Below, in pieces: positions 1 through 9,240 of a DNA stretch of 64,000 bases. The stretch's first letter is position 1; each line of letters opens with the position of its first letter. The notes under the pieces are model-generated. The model was not told where the DNA came from and ran no database searches. It saw only the letters and a program-made list of their open reading frames with translations. Origin of the DNA: Metallyticus violacea. Its lineage: Eukaryota > Arthropoda > Insecta > Mantodea > Metallyticidae. Made by a program: the position numbers and the translations under genes. The DNA is taken from contig JAUJEO010000019.1 of NCBI GenBank assembly GCA_030762175.1, positions 750,001 through 814,000 of the forward strand, read 5' to 3'.

Positions 1-160
1 CAAGTTATTAAAAGCTCTTCAACAACCAAAGGATTAAACATATGGGAAGGGATTTATATAAAAAACATGAGAAAAGTCTTATGAATTTCGACATCCCGGA
101 AGCAGACAGCTCTTTATTCAAGCTTATCACAAGACTACCAGATCCAACTTCTATGTTTTA
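1..160 (+). pseudogene. Penelope-like element, C-terminal end of GIY-YIG endonuclease ORF
   Basis: Two overlapping frames give LNIWEGIYIKNMRKVL and MNFDIPEADSSLFKLITRLP ending at TAA near 160. The pattern W-E-x-I-Y-I-x-K ... L-M-N-F-D-I-P-E is the C-terminal signature seen in every Penelope-like copy in this window. At least two frameshifts separate the pieces, so it is a relic. It is the left-truncated end of a copy that starts before the window. Confidence 0.65.
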
Positions 161-584
161 ACCAACAGTCATTTAACAATTGAGGTTGTGAACAATGGTT
201 TCATGAAACATGTCCTGAGCAAATCTCATGTAAGTGAAACCATAAAGAGTGTTCTAAATATTTTGACTCAAAAGAGATTATGCATGATTGAGAGTTTTCT
301 CAAATTTATGATTTGTACAAACTTAAAAACATTGAAAAAAAAAATTGCACAGGATGTCGGTTCAATTGTAGTTGAAATGAATCCTTCTGCATTGTTCTGC
401 TTCATATTTGCCCCAGTGATCTCCGTGGATGCTAGTAATACATAATCGGTAAGCTAGTACAATTTTGTGATAGATACAAGAATATCAATTTTGCTGTAAT
501 CAAGTGTAGTAAGGAATTTGTTTAAAACTTTAAAATTACAATTTAATACCCATTACATTTAATTAAAAATGTTAATTGGAACAT
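161..584. other. No recognisable feature
   Basis: An open frame of 85 codons exists at 188-445 but shows no domain, codon bias or homology that I recognise. I see nothing else in this stretch. Confidence 0.4.
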
Positions 585-1180
585 TGCACAGTGAAGCTAA
601 TCATATATTGAGATCATTGTATGATTGAGTTGAACTAACACTCTTTTGCTCCACTTGTTTAAAATATGTAAACCATTTTCAATAACTCTTCGCTCACATC
701 GTCAGCTCATTGACGACTGAAGGATAAACCATGGTGTGGGAATGTGTAATCTGCTCTGGTGGAGGTAAGATGAATATGAAATTTATGTTTTCATCACCAG
801 AAGTGTCCAAGCTCATTAAAATGTCTTTGTACTTGTAAATGTAGATTTTAATAATTTTGTTTTATTCAATATGTCTTGGTTTGCTGTCCAGAAATGAGAT
901 GCCACCGCTGATTCCTCCAACTGCATGTATTTTATGTTCCTAAAATGTTCTTTTAACCATGTGCCTTTGTTTCTCTTTGTTTTTCCAATGTAAATATTTT
1001 CACATTCTGCATAACTTATTTTATAAATACCTGCTTTTTTTTCTCTTGTAGAATACTGTCTTTAACATTGTCAACCATGAGATTTTTAACATTAAATCAG
1101 TTTATAGGTGCTTAATTGATATTAAAATCTTTAAGAATATTCTGAAATTTTTTGTAGCCCATGAATGGTAATTGAATTTT
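585..1180 (-). mobile_element. Truncated Penelope-like element, left arm of an inverted pair
   Basis: Read on the minus strand, the stretch encodes the GIY-YIG part of a PLE (GIYK, then IYIGKTKR-type residues, around 960-1060) with stops, followed by a terminal repeat at 585-710. It closely matches family A (4288-6184), but is more closely paired with the plus-strand copy at 1320-1925. Together they form a near-palindrome of about 600-bp arms. A hammerhead-like core is visible on the minus strand (CTGACGAT at about 698-705 and GAAA at 677-680), though its stem II is broken. Confidence 0.75.
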
Positions 1181-1323
1181 TAAAAATTAGCTCATCTTTT
1201 TTGCTGAAAGTGTTGTGGTTTCTTTAATAAGTTAATGATAATTGAATTTTTAAAAATTAGCTCATCTTTTCTGCTGAAAGTGTTGTGGTTTCTTTCATAA
1301 GTTCAAAAACTTATTTTTTAAAT
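1170..1323. repeat. Tandem duplication of about 77 bp at the palindrome centre
   Basis: The segment containing AATTTTTAAAAATTAGCTC and GAAAGTGTTGTGGTTTCTTT occurs twice in direct orientation, about 77 bp apart, between the two inverted PLE arms. The two copies differ by only a few bases. Confidence 0.7.
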
Positions 1324-1925
1324 TTTTAAAAATTCAATTATCATTCATGGGCTACAAAAAATTTCAGAATATTCTTAAAGATTTTAATATCAATTAAGCA
1401 CCTATAAACTGATTTAATGTTAAAAATCTCATGGTTGACAATGTTAATGACAGTATTCCACAAGAGAAAAAAGCAGGTATTTATAAAATAAGTTATGCAG
1501 AATGTGAAAATATTTACATTGGAAAAACAAAGAGAAACAAAGGCACATGGTTAAAAGAACATTTTAGGAACATAAAATACAAGCAGTTGGAGAAATCAGA
1601 AGTAGCATCTCATTTCTGAATAGAAAACCATAACATATTGAATAAAACAAAATTATTAAAATCTACATTTACAAGTACAAAGACAGTTTAATGAACTTCG
1701 ACACTTCTGGTGATGAAAACAGAAACTTCAAGTTCATCTCGCCTCCACCATAGCAGACTACACTCCCACACCACGGTCTATCCTTCAGTCATCAATGAGC
1801 TGATGATGAGAACAAAGGGTTTATGAAACTGGTTTACATATTTTAAACAAGTAAGAGGAGCAAAAGAGTGTTAGTTTGTCTCATTCATACAATGATCTCA
1901 ATACCCACTGCATTGTTATATAAAT
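1320..1925 (+). mobile_element. Truncated Penelope-like element, right arm of an inverted pair
   Basis: The plus strand encodes a GIY-YIG domain: AGIYKISYAECENIYIGKTK near 1470-1540, followed by a truncated helical region and a stop at 1618-1620. It lacks the RT. The terminal repeat at about 1760-1925 contains the canonical hammerhead pieces CTGATGA (1800-1806) and GAAA (1825-1828). The 5' boundary at about 1320 abuts the inverted copy. Two stops and an internal deletion show it is non-functional. Confidence 0.78.
1800..1836 (+). ncRNA. Hammerhead ribozyme motif in PLE terminal repeat (canonical CUGAUGA)
   Basis: CTGATGA at 1800-1806 is followed by an unpaired T, an imperfect stem II (1808-1813 with 1819-1824; the second pair is A-A), GAAA at 1825-1828, and a short near-palindromic stem III (ACTGGT). 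The order fits a type I hammerhead. The damaged stem II makes activity doubtful. Confidence 0.5.
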
Positions 1926-2111
1926 AATGTAATATTTTATAAAAACCTAATGTATTTTTGTTTGGTTTTTTCCCTAAGTTAATGGTTTAAATACCTTTTT
2001 GCTTGCCTATTTTAAGCATTTATAATGCTGAAACTTTTGGTCTCAGTATTACATAAAATCAAATAATGAAAATAAATATATGGTACTATATAAAATTATT
2101 GCCATTTTTAG

Positions 2112-2259
2112 CGGCACGTCAAGAGCATTCAGCAATTTGCCCAACTAAAAAATGATGAGCGAAGACAGATTCTGCGGCATCTTACAGATGAGCAATATGA
2201 GGATGTTATGAAAGTTGTTGGAAAGATGCCTTATATAGATTTCCAAGTTCGATCTGAAG
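2112..2259 (+). CDS. SEC63: SEC63 exon (first of seven in window)
   Basis: This exon encodes part of the Sec63 (Brl-like) domain of SEC63, the ER membrane J-protein that works with Sec61 and Sec62 in protein translocation and recruits BiP. The translation begins RHVKSIQQFAQLKNDERR and continues through LRHLTDEQYEDVMKVVGKMP, which I recognise as the conserved SEC63 segment. The exon follows a TTTTTAG acceptor (AG at 2110-2111) and ends before a GT donor at 2260. It is 148 nt, so it leaves one base (phase 1) for the next exon. The J-domain and transmembrane exons must lie upstream of the window. Confidence rests on exact splice sites and in-frame continuity with six further exons. Confidence 0.93.
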
Positions 2260-2323
2260 GTAGGCATATAAATCCTTTAATCTTTTCATTGTTGAGAATG
2301 CAGTAAACAACAAACTTAATTAT

Positions 2324-2643
2324 GTTTACGGAATTTGGGAAAGAACTTAATATATGGGAAAAAATTTACATAAAAAAATATGAATACAAACTTATGAATT
2401 TTGATATACCGGAAGCAGACAACATATTGTTTAAGTTCATTAACAGACCACCAGAGCAAGCATAGTAACATACATACTTTGCTGAAATTGGCTCCTCAGT
2501 CGTCGTTTTGGTTGACAATGTGAGGAATGTACCTCACGAAACATGTACCAAAATTACTTTTATAAGTGTGTTTGTGAAACTTAAAGAGAGTTTTAATGTG
2601 ACGACATGATTTTTAGTGTTTTACTTTAAATCAAAATAAGATT
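2324..2643 (+). mobile_element. Penelope-like element family E, deletion derivative with target duplication
   Basis: The insert is bounded by a 12-bp direct repeat, AAACTTAATTAT, at 2312-2323 and 2644-2655. It begins GTTTACGGAATTTGGGA, the terminal sequence also found at 8250 and, reverse complemented, at 41571. It then jumps to the C-terminal end of the PLE ORF (LNIWEKIYIKKYEYKLMNFD up to a stop near 2466), and finishes with a terminal repeat holding a hammerhead motif (2506-2553) and one 86-bp arm ending AAATCAAAATAAGATT. It sits in the large SEC63 intron, 65 bp after the exon ending at 2259. Confidence 0.8.
2506..2553 (+). ncRNA. Hammerhead ribozyme motif, variant core (family E)
   Basis: Stem I is TTTTGG (2506-2511) with CCAAAA (2548-2553), 6 perfect pairs. 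The core is TTGACAAT (2512-2519). Stem II is GTGAGG (2520-2525) with CCTCAC (2532-2537), 6 perfect pairs with a 6-nt loop. Then come GAAA (2538-2541) and the palindromic stem III ACATGT (2541-2546); position 17 is A2547. Compared with the CUGANGA consensus, C3 is U and G8 is A, so a U3-A8 pair replaces C3-G8. The self-complementary, loopless stem III implies action as a dimer, as known for PLE hammerheads. Confidence 0.65.
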
Positions 2644-3750
2644 AAACTTAATTATATTGAGGATCTTCAGATCAACTATTAAATCTGGTGCAATCTCAGA
2701 TTATACATGTCTAAACTTTTACTTTTTAGCTCTTAGCATCTAAGCCAAGATGATACATTTTCTTAATTTCTAATTAAGATGTATAGATTCTTGTTCAATT
2801 TTCCTTTTGTCTATCATTTGAAATATCAGATTTCTGCTTCAGGAAGCTGCACAAAAGATAGGCATTCATTTACCAATCTTGGATGTTAGTTCCAGTATAA
2901 ATCTAATTACACTATAAATGTAGTCATATATTCTGAATTGTACATAGCTTATATGTTATCAGCTGTATTTATGTATCCTGTATTATCAGTTAAGCAGAAA
3001 TATTGTGCTAATCACATTGTTAATATTTGAGTTTAATAGATCCAGAGGTTCTGCATATGGTTGCCAACAGAAATACCTTGGTAAATGTGTATATTATAGT
3101 ACTTTTTATATTTGAATAATGATTTCCATACATTTTTATTGTAATAATTTCAGTTATCTATTTTTTTTACTTTGAATATGATTAGATTTCTGTTAGTATT
3201 CCTAAAACTAGAATTAAAGATAGAGTATAAAAGAATGAGTTACATGCAGGGTTTGGTAGATATACCTATATATAAATTGTGCAATTGCAATTGTGCCAAC
3301 ATTAATGTATCATAGTAAAATAAGATGAGTCAAGCTTACCTAGAAGCTCACATTCCTGCTCCAAAGTTCCAAACATTTGCTGTAATTCAGAACAATGATA
3401 GTGCCCTAGAACGAGAACTTCAAAAAGTGGTGCATGATAATAAAAATACTCAAACATTATATACTGGTGCAACATTTATTTAAATCTTTCAGCAAATATT
3501 AACAAAATTGTCATTGCAACCCAAGTAAACATAAGAATCTTGAAATAGTGTACCTGACTAAAAATATTCATTTACATAAATGGCTTATTGAAGTACCAAA
3601 ATTCTTAATTTAAAAAAGCAGTAAAAGTAGGTCCCAAAATATATATACCAACTATTTTCATAACTTACCTATGGATTAAACTACTAAAGAATGTACCAAA
3701 TTTCTAAAACTGAAAATACATGCACCTTAGTCAAAATCACTATATAATTA

Positions 3751-3900
3751 ATAAGTCGTCAAGTTGGTTGAAGATGGAGAGGATGTCTATTCGAAACCGG
3801 TCCCACCGTATTTAAAAGTAAGTGAAGCATAAGAGTGTGTTAGACGACAAATTAGATGTAATTTACACTTAACAAGCTTCATTGTGTGAGTTCCAACAGA
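3751..3900 (+). mobile_element. Solo Penelope-like terminal repeat (family D) with hammerhead motif
   Basis: The stretch has TTGAAGAT (3768-3775), an imperfect stem II, GAAACCGGTC (from 3793), then the LTR-type sequence AAAAGTAAGTGAAGCATAAG and an end resembling AGCTTCATTGTGTGAGTTCC. Stem I is GTTGG (3763-3767) with CCACC (one mismatch). The core has U3 with G8, a wobble intermediate between the canonical and family E forms. No ORF accompanies it. Confidence 0.6.
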
Positions 3901-4287
3901 ATTTTTTGAAAATGTCTTATTTTTCGAAAGTTCTTAAATGAAATGCCTCATTGTTTCAGAAAAAGATTCCATTTTTCAATCTAATTTTCTTACCAGAATT
4001 TATGTAGAAAATATAATACGTACATACCTCATAAAAAGATTATCAGAATAGGAATAGAACAGTAATCTAATATATACTACTTTTGTTTAAATTATTTATT
4101 GTATTAATTTTATTTTAAAATGTATTTACCTTTAATATTACTTATATCATGATTATAAACTGTAATGATATAAACTAACTAAAATCTGATGCAGCCAATT
4201 TCATAATATGCTTATATATGAAAGAACAATTTAACATTTAAAAATCTTGTAATCTGGCATATACCTGTATGTTTTCAACATGTGCAA

Positions 4288-5345
4288 TTAAATCAGAAAA
4301 AGTTTTTAAAGATATCGTTAAAAAGAATACAGCAGTACACAACACTTATAAGAATACAATAAAATCCTTAAATGAAAAAGATGTTGTTTATACTAAAGCA
4401 GACAAAGGAAACAGAGTAGTAATATTGGATAAAGAAGATTATAATAATAGAATGCAGAATTTATTAAATAAAAATGAATATGTTCAGATCCCGTCAGACC
4501 CATTGAAAAGGTGTGTTAATTCCATCAATAAGGTTCTGAAAACATGTACAGTCATTCCAAAAGAAACGATATTCAAAACAAAACAGAGCAACCGTAAAAT
4601 AGCTAAGTTATATGGCTTACCTAAAATTCACAAGACTGGAAATAGTATGCGCCCCATCAATAACAACATCAATACTCCCACGTACTATTTAGCAAAATGG
4701 TTAGCTAATAGATTCAAGACATTACCAAAATTTCAAACCAGGAGCATAAATAATTCATATCAGCTAATAGAAAAAATTAAAGACATAAAAAGGCACCCCT
4801 CTGACACTCTTATATCTTTCGATGTAGAATCTCTGTTTCCGAGCATATCAATAGAAAAACTCCTGATTTATCTACATGATTGGCTAAAAACAAGTGGAAT
4901 TAATGATGCACACATAAAAGAATGCATCAAACTGACAGAAATTGCATAAACCAAGCCTTTTTTACTTTTAAAGGAAAATTTTATAAACAACAAGCAGGAC
5001 TTACAATGGGCAGCCCCTTATCTCCGTTTCTAGCTAACCTCTTCATGAGTAGATTTGAAACACACATCAACACAGCTTTTCCATACATATTTAAGGGATG
5101 GTATAGATATATAGACGATATATTTGCCATAGTTAACAAAAAACTCATTGACGATGCCTTAAAACTTCTAAATATTCAAGAAAAAAACATGTCATTTACA
5201 TACGAAATAGAAAGACATAACATGCTGCCATTCTTGGATATTAAAATAATGAGATGCCAAGAAAATTTTAAATTTGGAATATACAGAAAGAATACACATG
5301 CAGATAATCACATCAAAGCTGACAGTTTTAACCCCACAGCACACA
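4288..5345 (+). pseudogene. Family A PLE reverse transcriptase (frameshifted)
   Basis: RT motifs in order: KADKGNRVVILDKEDY (4396-4443), KLYGLPKIHKTGNSMRPI (around 4605), the catalytic motif A ISFDVESLFPSIS (around 4815, Asp present), GLTMGSPLSPFLANLFM (around 4998), and motif C WYRYIDDIFA (around 5099). The DD of motif C is intact. A one-base deletion near 4946 shifts the frame between motifs A and B and creates a stop. A further 4-base deletion near 5352 and a nonsense codon at 5476-5478 separate RT from endonuclease. It is thus a recent but dead copy. Confidence 0.88.
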
Positions 5346-5478
5346 AACATACAGTAACAGTTTAACACACCGGCTAGTTAACCTACAAATTAGCAAAGAA
5401 GAATATTTTAAAGAATACAAACAAATAGAAGAAACAGCAGTTAAAAATGGTTTTAAAAAAGAACTAGTACATAAATAG

Positions 5479-6072
5479 GTGCAGAAATTCAAGAGACAAA
5501 AACATATCAAAGAAACCACAACACTTTCAGCAACAAAAGATAAACTAATTTTTAAAAAATTCACATATCCATCCATGGGCCACAAAAAATTTCAGAATAT
5601 TCTTAAAGATTTTAATATCAGGTTGGCACCGATTAATAGATTTAATGTTAAAACTTTACTGATAGATAATGTTAATGACAGTATTCCACAAGAAGAAAAA
5701 TCAGGTATTTACAAAATAAACTGTGCAGAATGCGAAAAAATCTACATTGGAAAAACAAAGAGAAACATAGGCACACGGTTAAAGGAACATTTCAGGAACA
5801 TAAAGCACAAGCAAATAGAGAAATCAGCAGTAGCATATCATTTTTGGACACAAAATCACGACATAATAAATAAAGCAAAATTATTAAAATCAGTACAAGG
5901 ACCTACGGAATTAGCAACCTGGGAGAAAATCTACATCTACAAATACAAAGACAGCATAATGAACTTTGACATTGTCGGGGATGAAAACATAAACAACAAG
6001 TTTATCACACCGCCACCAGAGCAGAATATACATTCCCACATCTCAACGAATGATCCAACAGTTGAACTTTAG
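5479..6072 (+). pseudogene. Family A PLE GIY-YIG endonuclease domain
   Basis: The 197-codon open stretch carries the GIY-YIG signature SGIYKINCAECEKIYIGKTK, a conserved Arg and RLKEHFRNI. The Cys pair C-A-E-C with the later His residues (KEHF, AYHFWTQNHD) fits the CCHH zinc-binding motif known in Penelope endonucleases. It ends LMNFD-type residues and PPPEQ before the stop. In the intact element this domain is fused C-terminal to the RT; here upstream stops separate it. The GIY, YIG, Arg and Glu positions appear intact. Confidence 0.88.
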
Positions 6073-6115
6073 CCTGGCTGAAGATGGGAACTAAATGTTC
6101 TCGAAACCGGTTCCA
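6073..6115 (+). ncRNA. Hammerhead ribozyme motif in family A 3' terminal repeat
   Basis: CTGAAGA (6078-6084) matches CUGANGA; an unpaired T follows; stem II is GGGAAC (6086-6091) with GTTCTC (6097-6102), six pairs with one G-U. GAAA lies at 6103-6106, the self-complementary stem III ACCGGT at 6106-6111, and H17 is T6112. Proximal stem I is short (TGG with CCA), with possible distal pairing of ACTTT (6066-6070) to AAAGT (about 6127-6131). An identical motif is found at 33069-33109 on the other strand. Confidence 0.65.
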
Positions 6116-6327
6116 TACATTTATGAAAAGTAAGTGAAGCTTTAAGAGTGCTAGTTCAACTGAATCATACAATGATATCAATTAATGTGCAAATGATTTT
6201 AATTTTAATTCAGCAGTGAGAGAAATGTGTATTTTATATGACCTGTCAGTATTATCTGTTGCTGCACATAGAGATGATTCTAAAAATAGTACCCATTTGC
6301 AATTTACACTTAAACACAAAAATATGA

Positions 6328-7643
6328 TTTTTTAAAGATCTTTTAATCATTTTACAAAAATGGTTAACACAAGTAGGAATCAATGACACACACAGAAAAG
6401 AGTACATACATCTGACAAGCATTTGTATTAATCAGTCATATTTTACATTTGATAAACGGTTTTATAAACAACAAACAGGCTTTACCATGGGCAGTCCTCT
6501 ATCTCCTTTCCTGGCAAATCTTTACATAAGTAATTTTGAAACACATATTACTTCAGTCTTTCCACACTTCTTTAAGTGTTGGTACAGATATGTTGAAGAT
6601 ATTTTTGGCATGGTTAATAAAAAGTTAATTGAGGATGCACTAAAGATTTTGAATATTCAAGATAGAGATGTAAAATTCACACATGAAACAGAAACAGACA
6701 ATATGCTGCCTTTTTTGGATATTAAAATTATATAGAGTAAAGAAAACTTGAAATTTGGCATATATAGAAAGGACACACATGCAGATAATTATAATTAAAG
6801 AAAATTGTTTTAATCCTATAGCTCACAAACATGCAATTTTTAATAGTTTGATATGCAGATCAATCAATTTGCCAATCAGTAAAGAAGAATATAACATAGA
6901 ATATAAAAAATTAAAAGAAATAGCAATTTTAAATGGTTTTAATGAAGATTTAATACATAATAAGATTATAAAATTCCAGAGAAAGAAAAGAATTGAAAAT
7001 TCCACTACATTATCAACAATTAAAGAAAAAATGTCCTTTAAAAATTTACATATAATCCAACAGTGATGTATAAATTTCAAGAAATATTTAAAGATGTTAA
7101 TATAAAATTGGCTCCTACTAATAGATTTAGTTTAAACAATGTTTTGGAAGACAATACTGCTGATAATACCCCAAAGGAGAAAAAGGGTGGGATTTACAAG
7201 ATTTCATGTGTTGAATGTGATAAGATCTACGTAGGAAAAACTAAGAGAAATGTGGGGATACGTCTAAAAGAACATATGAGAAATTTAAAATATAAAACAA
7301 ATAGAAAAATCAGCAGTGGCATATCACTTTTGGACCGAAAATCATGATATAAAGGAAAAAGTTGAATTATTGAGAGCTGTACAGGGACCGGTAGAATTGG
7401 ATATTTGGGAAAAGATTTACATCTACAAACATAAGGATCATTTAATGAATTTTGACATTCTGAAGGAAGAAAATATAAATTTTAAGTTCATAAAAGTTTC
7501 ACCAGAGCGGAACATTGCTTCTGAAACTACGTAACAACAGCCTTTTACACTATTGTCCAAATGGAGATAGCGTATCTTTGAAACCGGTACCAAATATTTT
7601 TAAGGTTAATGAAGCATGAAGAGTGTTAGACGACAGATTTATT
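6328..7643 (+). mobile_element. Penelope-like element family B, 5'-truncated copy
   Basis: The insert lies between a 12-bp target duplication ACAAAAATATGA (6316-6327 and 7644-7655). It starts within the RT (motif A lost) at a sequence equivalent to about 25502 in the minus-strand copy and carries RT motifs B and C (MGSPLSPFLANLYI; WYRYVEDIFG, where the first Asp of the DD is Glu), the connecting region, a GIY-YIG domain (GGIYKISCVECDKIYVGKTK near 7185) and the terminal repeat. It has a stop at 6733-6735 and frameshifts near 6795, 7060 and 7320. All of these are shared with the copy at 24150-26240. Confidence 0.88.
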
Positions 7644-8247
7644 ACAAAAATATGAACTTGAACAACTGAAGTTGGCCACTTGCAGTTAGAGTTGTCACTC
7701 TCTGTAATGTATCATTGTGGCATGATACCTGGCTACAGTATGGTGAAAATTTAAAATACAATAAAATAGAGAATCCCATTGCTTGTAAAGCGTGGTGTTA
7801 TTTGTTTTCTAAATGCCAAAAGTCTGAACCATGTGAGATCCATCAGTAAATTGTGGAATGTGTATGATGAATGTTTTAGTTGAATAAACAATACAGGAAT
7901 GGTATCCAAAGTTAAATGTAGAAAGAAAGAATATAATGAAGAATGAATTAGCTGCCATCATTATGGATGATTTGCTATGTGGTGTAGATGGCTTCATTAA
8001 ACAGGATCAACATTGCACTATTGATGAAATTCATGTGCAGTTTCCATATGTTTCTCAAAAAAATATTTCATGAAGTTGCACCTCGGTTATAAAAATTTTG
8101 TAAGAGATGGATTGCATGCATTCTTTGAACAACACAAAGCAAACTCTATGGGTGCAGCTATGACATTTATGGATTGGTACAAGTATTAGGAGGTGCATTC
8201 CTAATGCAAATTGTAGCAGGTAATAAAATGTGGATTTCATACAGTAA

Positions 8248-8518
8248 TATGTTTACGGAATTTGGGAATCCACACAGTGAAACTTTTGTTAATCTTATTT
8301 TGATTTAAAGTAAAACACTAAAAATCATGTCGTCACAATAAAACTCTCTTTAAGTTTCACAAACACACTTATAAAAGTCGTCGTTTTGGTTGACAATGTG
8401 AGGAATGTACCTCACGAAACATGTACCAAAATTACTTTTATAAGTGCATTTGTGAAACTTAAAAGAGTTTTAATGTGACGACATGATTTTTAGTGTTTTA
8501 CTTTAAATCAAAATAAGA
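8248..8518 (+). mobile_element. Compact PLE-derived hairpin element carrying a hammerhead in its loop
   Basis: A 12-bp duplication TTCATACAGTAA (8236-8247 and 8519-8530) marks a clean insertion into a mariner relic. The insert has a tail (from TGTTTACGGAATTTGGGA), then arm 8291-8377, a 57-nt loop 8378-8434, and the reverse-complement arm 8435-8520, nearly perfect over about 86 bp. The loop holds the family E hammerhead (8384-8431). No coding sequence is present. It appears to be a non-autonomous derivative mobilised by PLE machinery. Confidence 0.8.
8384..8431 (+). ncRNA. Hammerhead ribozyme motif, variant core, in hairpin loop
   Basis: Identical in layout to 2506-2553: stem I TTTTGG (8384-8389) with CCAAAA (8426-8431), core TTGACAAT, 6-bp stem II, GAAA at 8416-8419 and palindromic ACATGT. 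Stem I continues, after a small internal loop, into the 86-bp element arms. Confidence 0.65.
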
Positions 8519-9094
8519 TTCATACAGTAAACCTATGAGCTAATGGCAATCAATGGAATTGCATCAGGTATATTCACCAATCAAACTGCAGAAATTCAAA
8601 CACACTCTTTCAATAGGGAAAAGTCATGGTAAGTGTCTTCTGGGGTAGGAAAGGCCCACAGCTCGAGTTCCTACCCCAGGAAACCACAATCAATGATGAT
8701 GACACATATTATTCAACAATTAAGAAATTGTAGTGAACCATTAAGAATCGCGGAAGAGGGCTATGGTCTTTCTGCATGATAATGCCTATCCCAACAGCAC
8801 CCAGACGACAGAAAAACTAGTAAGATTTCACTGGAAATTTTTTATTCATCCTGAATCTGCCCCTTAACAACTAACATCTTTTCCTGCAGCTTCTTTTATG
8901 GAATGCACTTTGCAGTGGAAGAAGAGTTGAAGGAAGCAGCTGATAACGTTTCTGTATGGACTGGCAGTGGAGAACATGACATGGGGGTACAAAAACTTGT
9001 CCAGTAATCTTACAAATTCCTAAATGTAGCTGGTCACTGTCTTAAAAAAATTGAATGTATGTAAAAGTAACATAAAATATGCTAACTACAAACT

Positions 9095-9240
9095 AATTGG
9101 AACTTATACAGTGAAGCTAATCATATAATTAATCATTGTGTATGATTGAGTTGAACTACAAACTCTTTTTGGCTCCACTTAATTATTTATATGTAGTATA
9201 TGTTTCACGAATCCTTGTTCACATCCTCAGCTATCTGTCG
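9095..9240 (-). mobile_element. Penelope-like terminal repeat fragment with hammerhead motif
   Basis: On the minus strand this is a PLE terminal repeat: it shares AACTTATACAGTGAAGCTAATC and GAGTTGAACTACA-type sequence with 35595-35680. The core CTGAGGA (9224-9230) and GAAA (9203-9206) match the hammerhead consensus with N7 = G. Stem II has 5 pairs (two wobbles). No PLE ORF is attached. Confidence 0.6.

Larger units (their letters stand above)
4288..6184 (+). mobile_element. Penelope-like element family A, 5'-truncated copy
   Basis: The insert starts inside the ORF at 4288 and runs to 6184, flanked by a direct repeat ATGTGCAA (4280-4287 and 6185-6192). It contains reverse transcriptase (4288-5345), GIY-YIG endonuclease (5479-6072) and a 3' terminal repeat with a hammerhead motif. 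It is the plus-strand sister of the longer minus-strand copy at 33001-35735. The two carry different lesions, so they inserted and decayed independently. PLEs are telomerase-related retroelements that typically 5'-truncate. Confidence 0.88.
7770..9035 (+). pseudogene. Mariner transposase relic, interrupted by a PLE hairpin insertion
   Basis: Frames on the plus strand give mariner-type pieces in order: DEIHVQFPYVSQKIFHE (around 8016), KMWISYSKPMS with QSMELH (8228 and 8535, the WVSY...QSMEWHH segment), VFWGRKGPQLEFLPQ (around 8636), and MVFLHDNAYPNSTQTTEKL (around 8763, the second catalytic Asp in LHDNA). Many stops and shifts are present. The reading is split by a 271-bp insertion at 8248-8518 with a 12-bp target duplication. 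The mariner is therefore older than that PLE derivative. Confidence 0.78.

Noticed and set aside
188..445. 85-codon open frame
   Set aside because: No domain, no homologue I recognise, no splice context; expected by chance.
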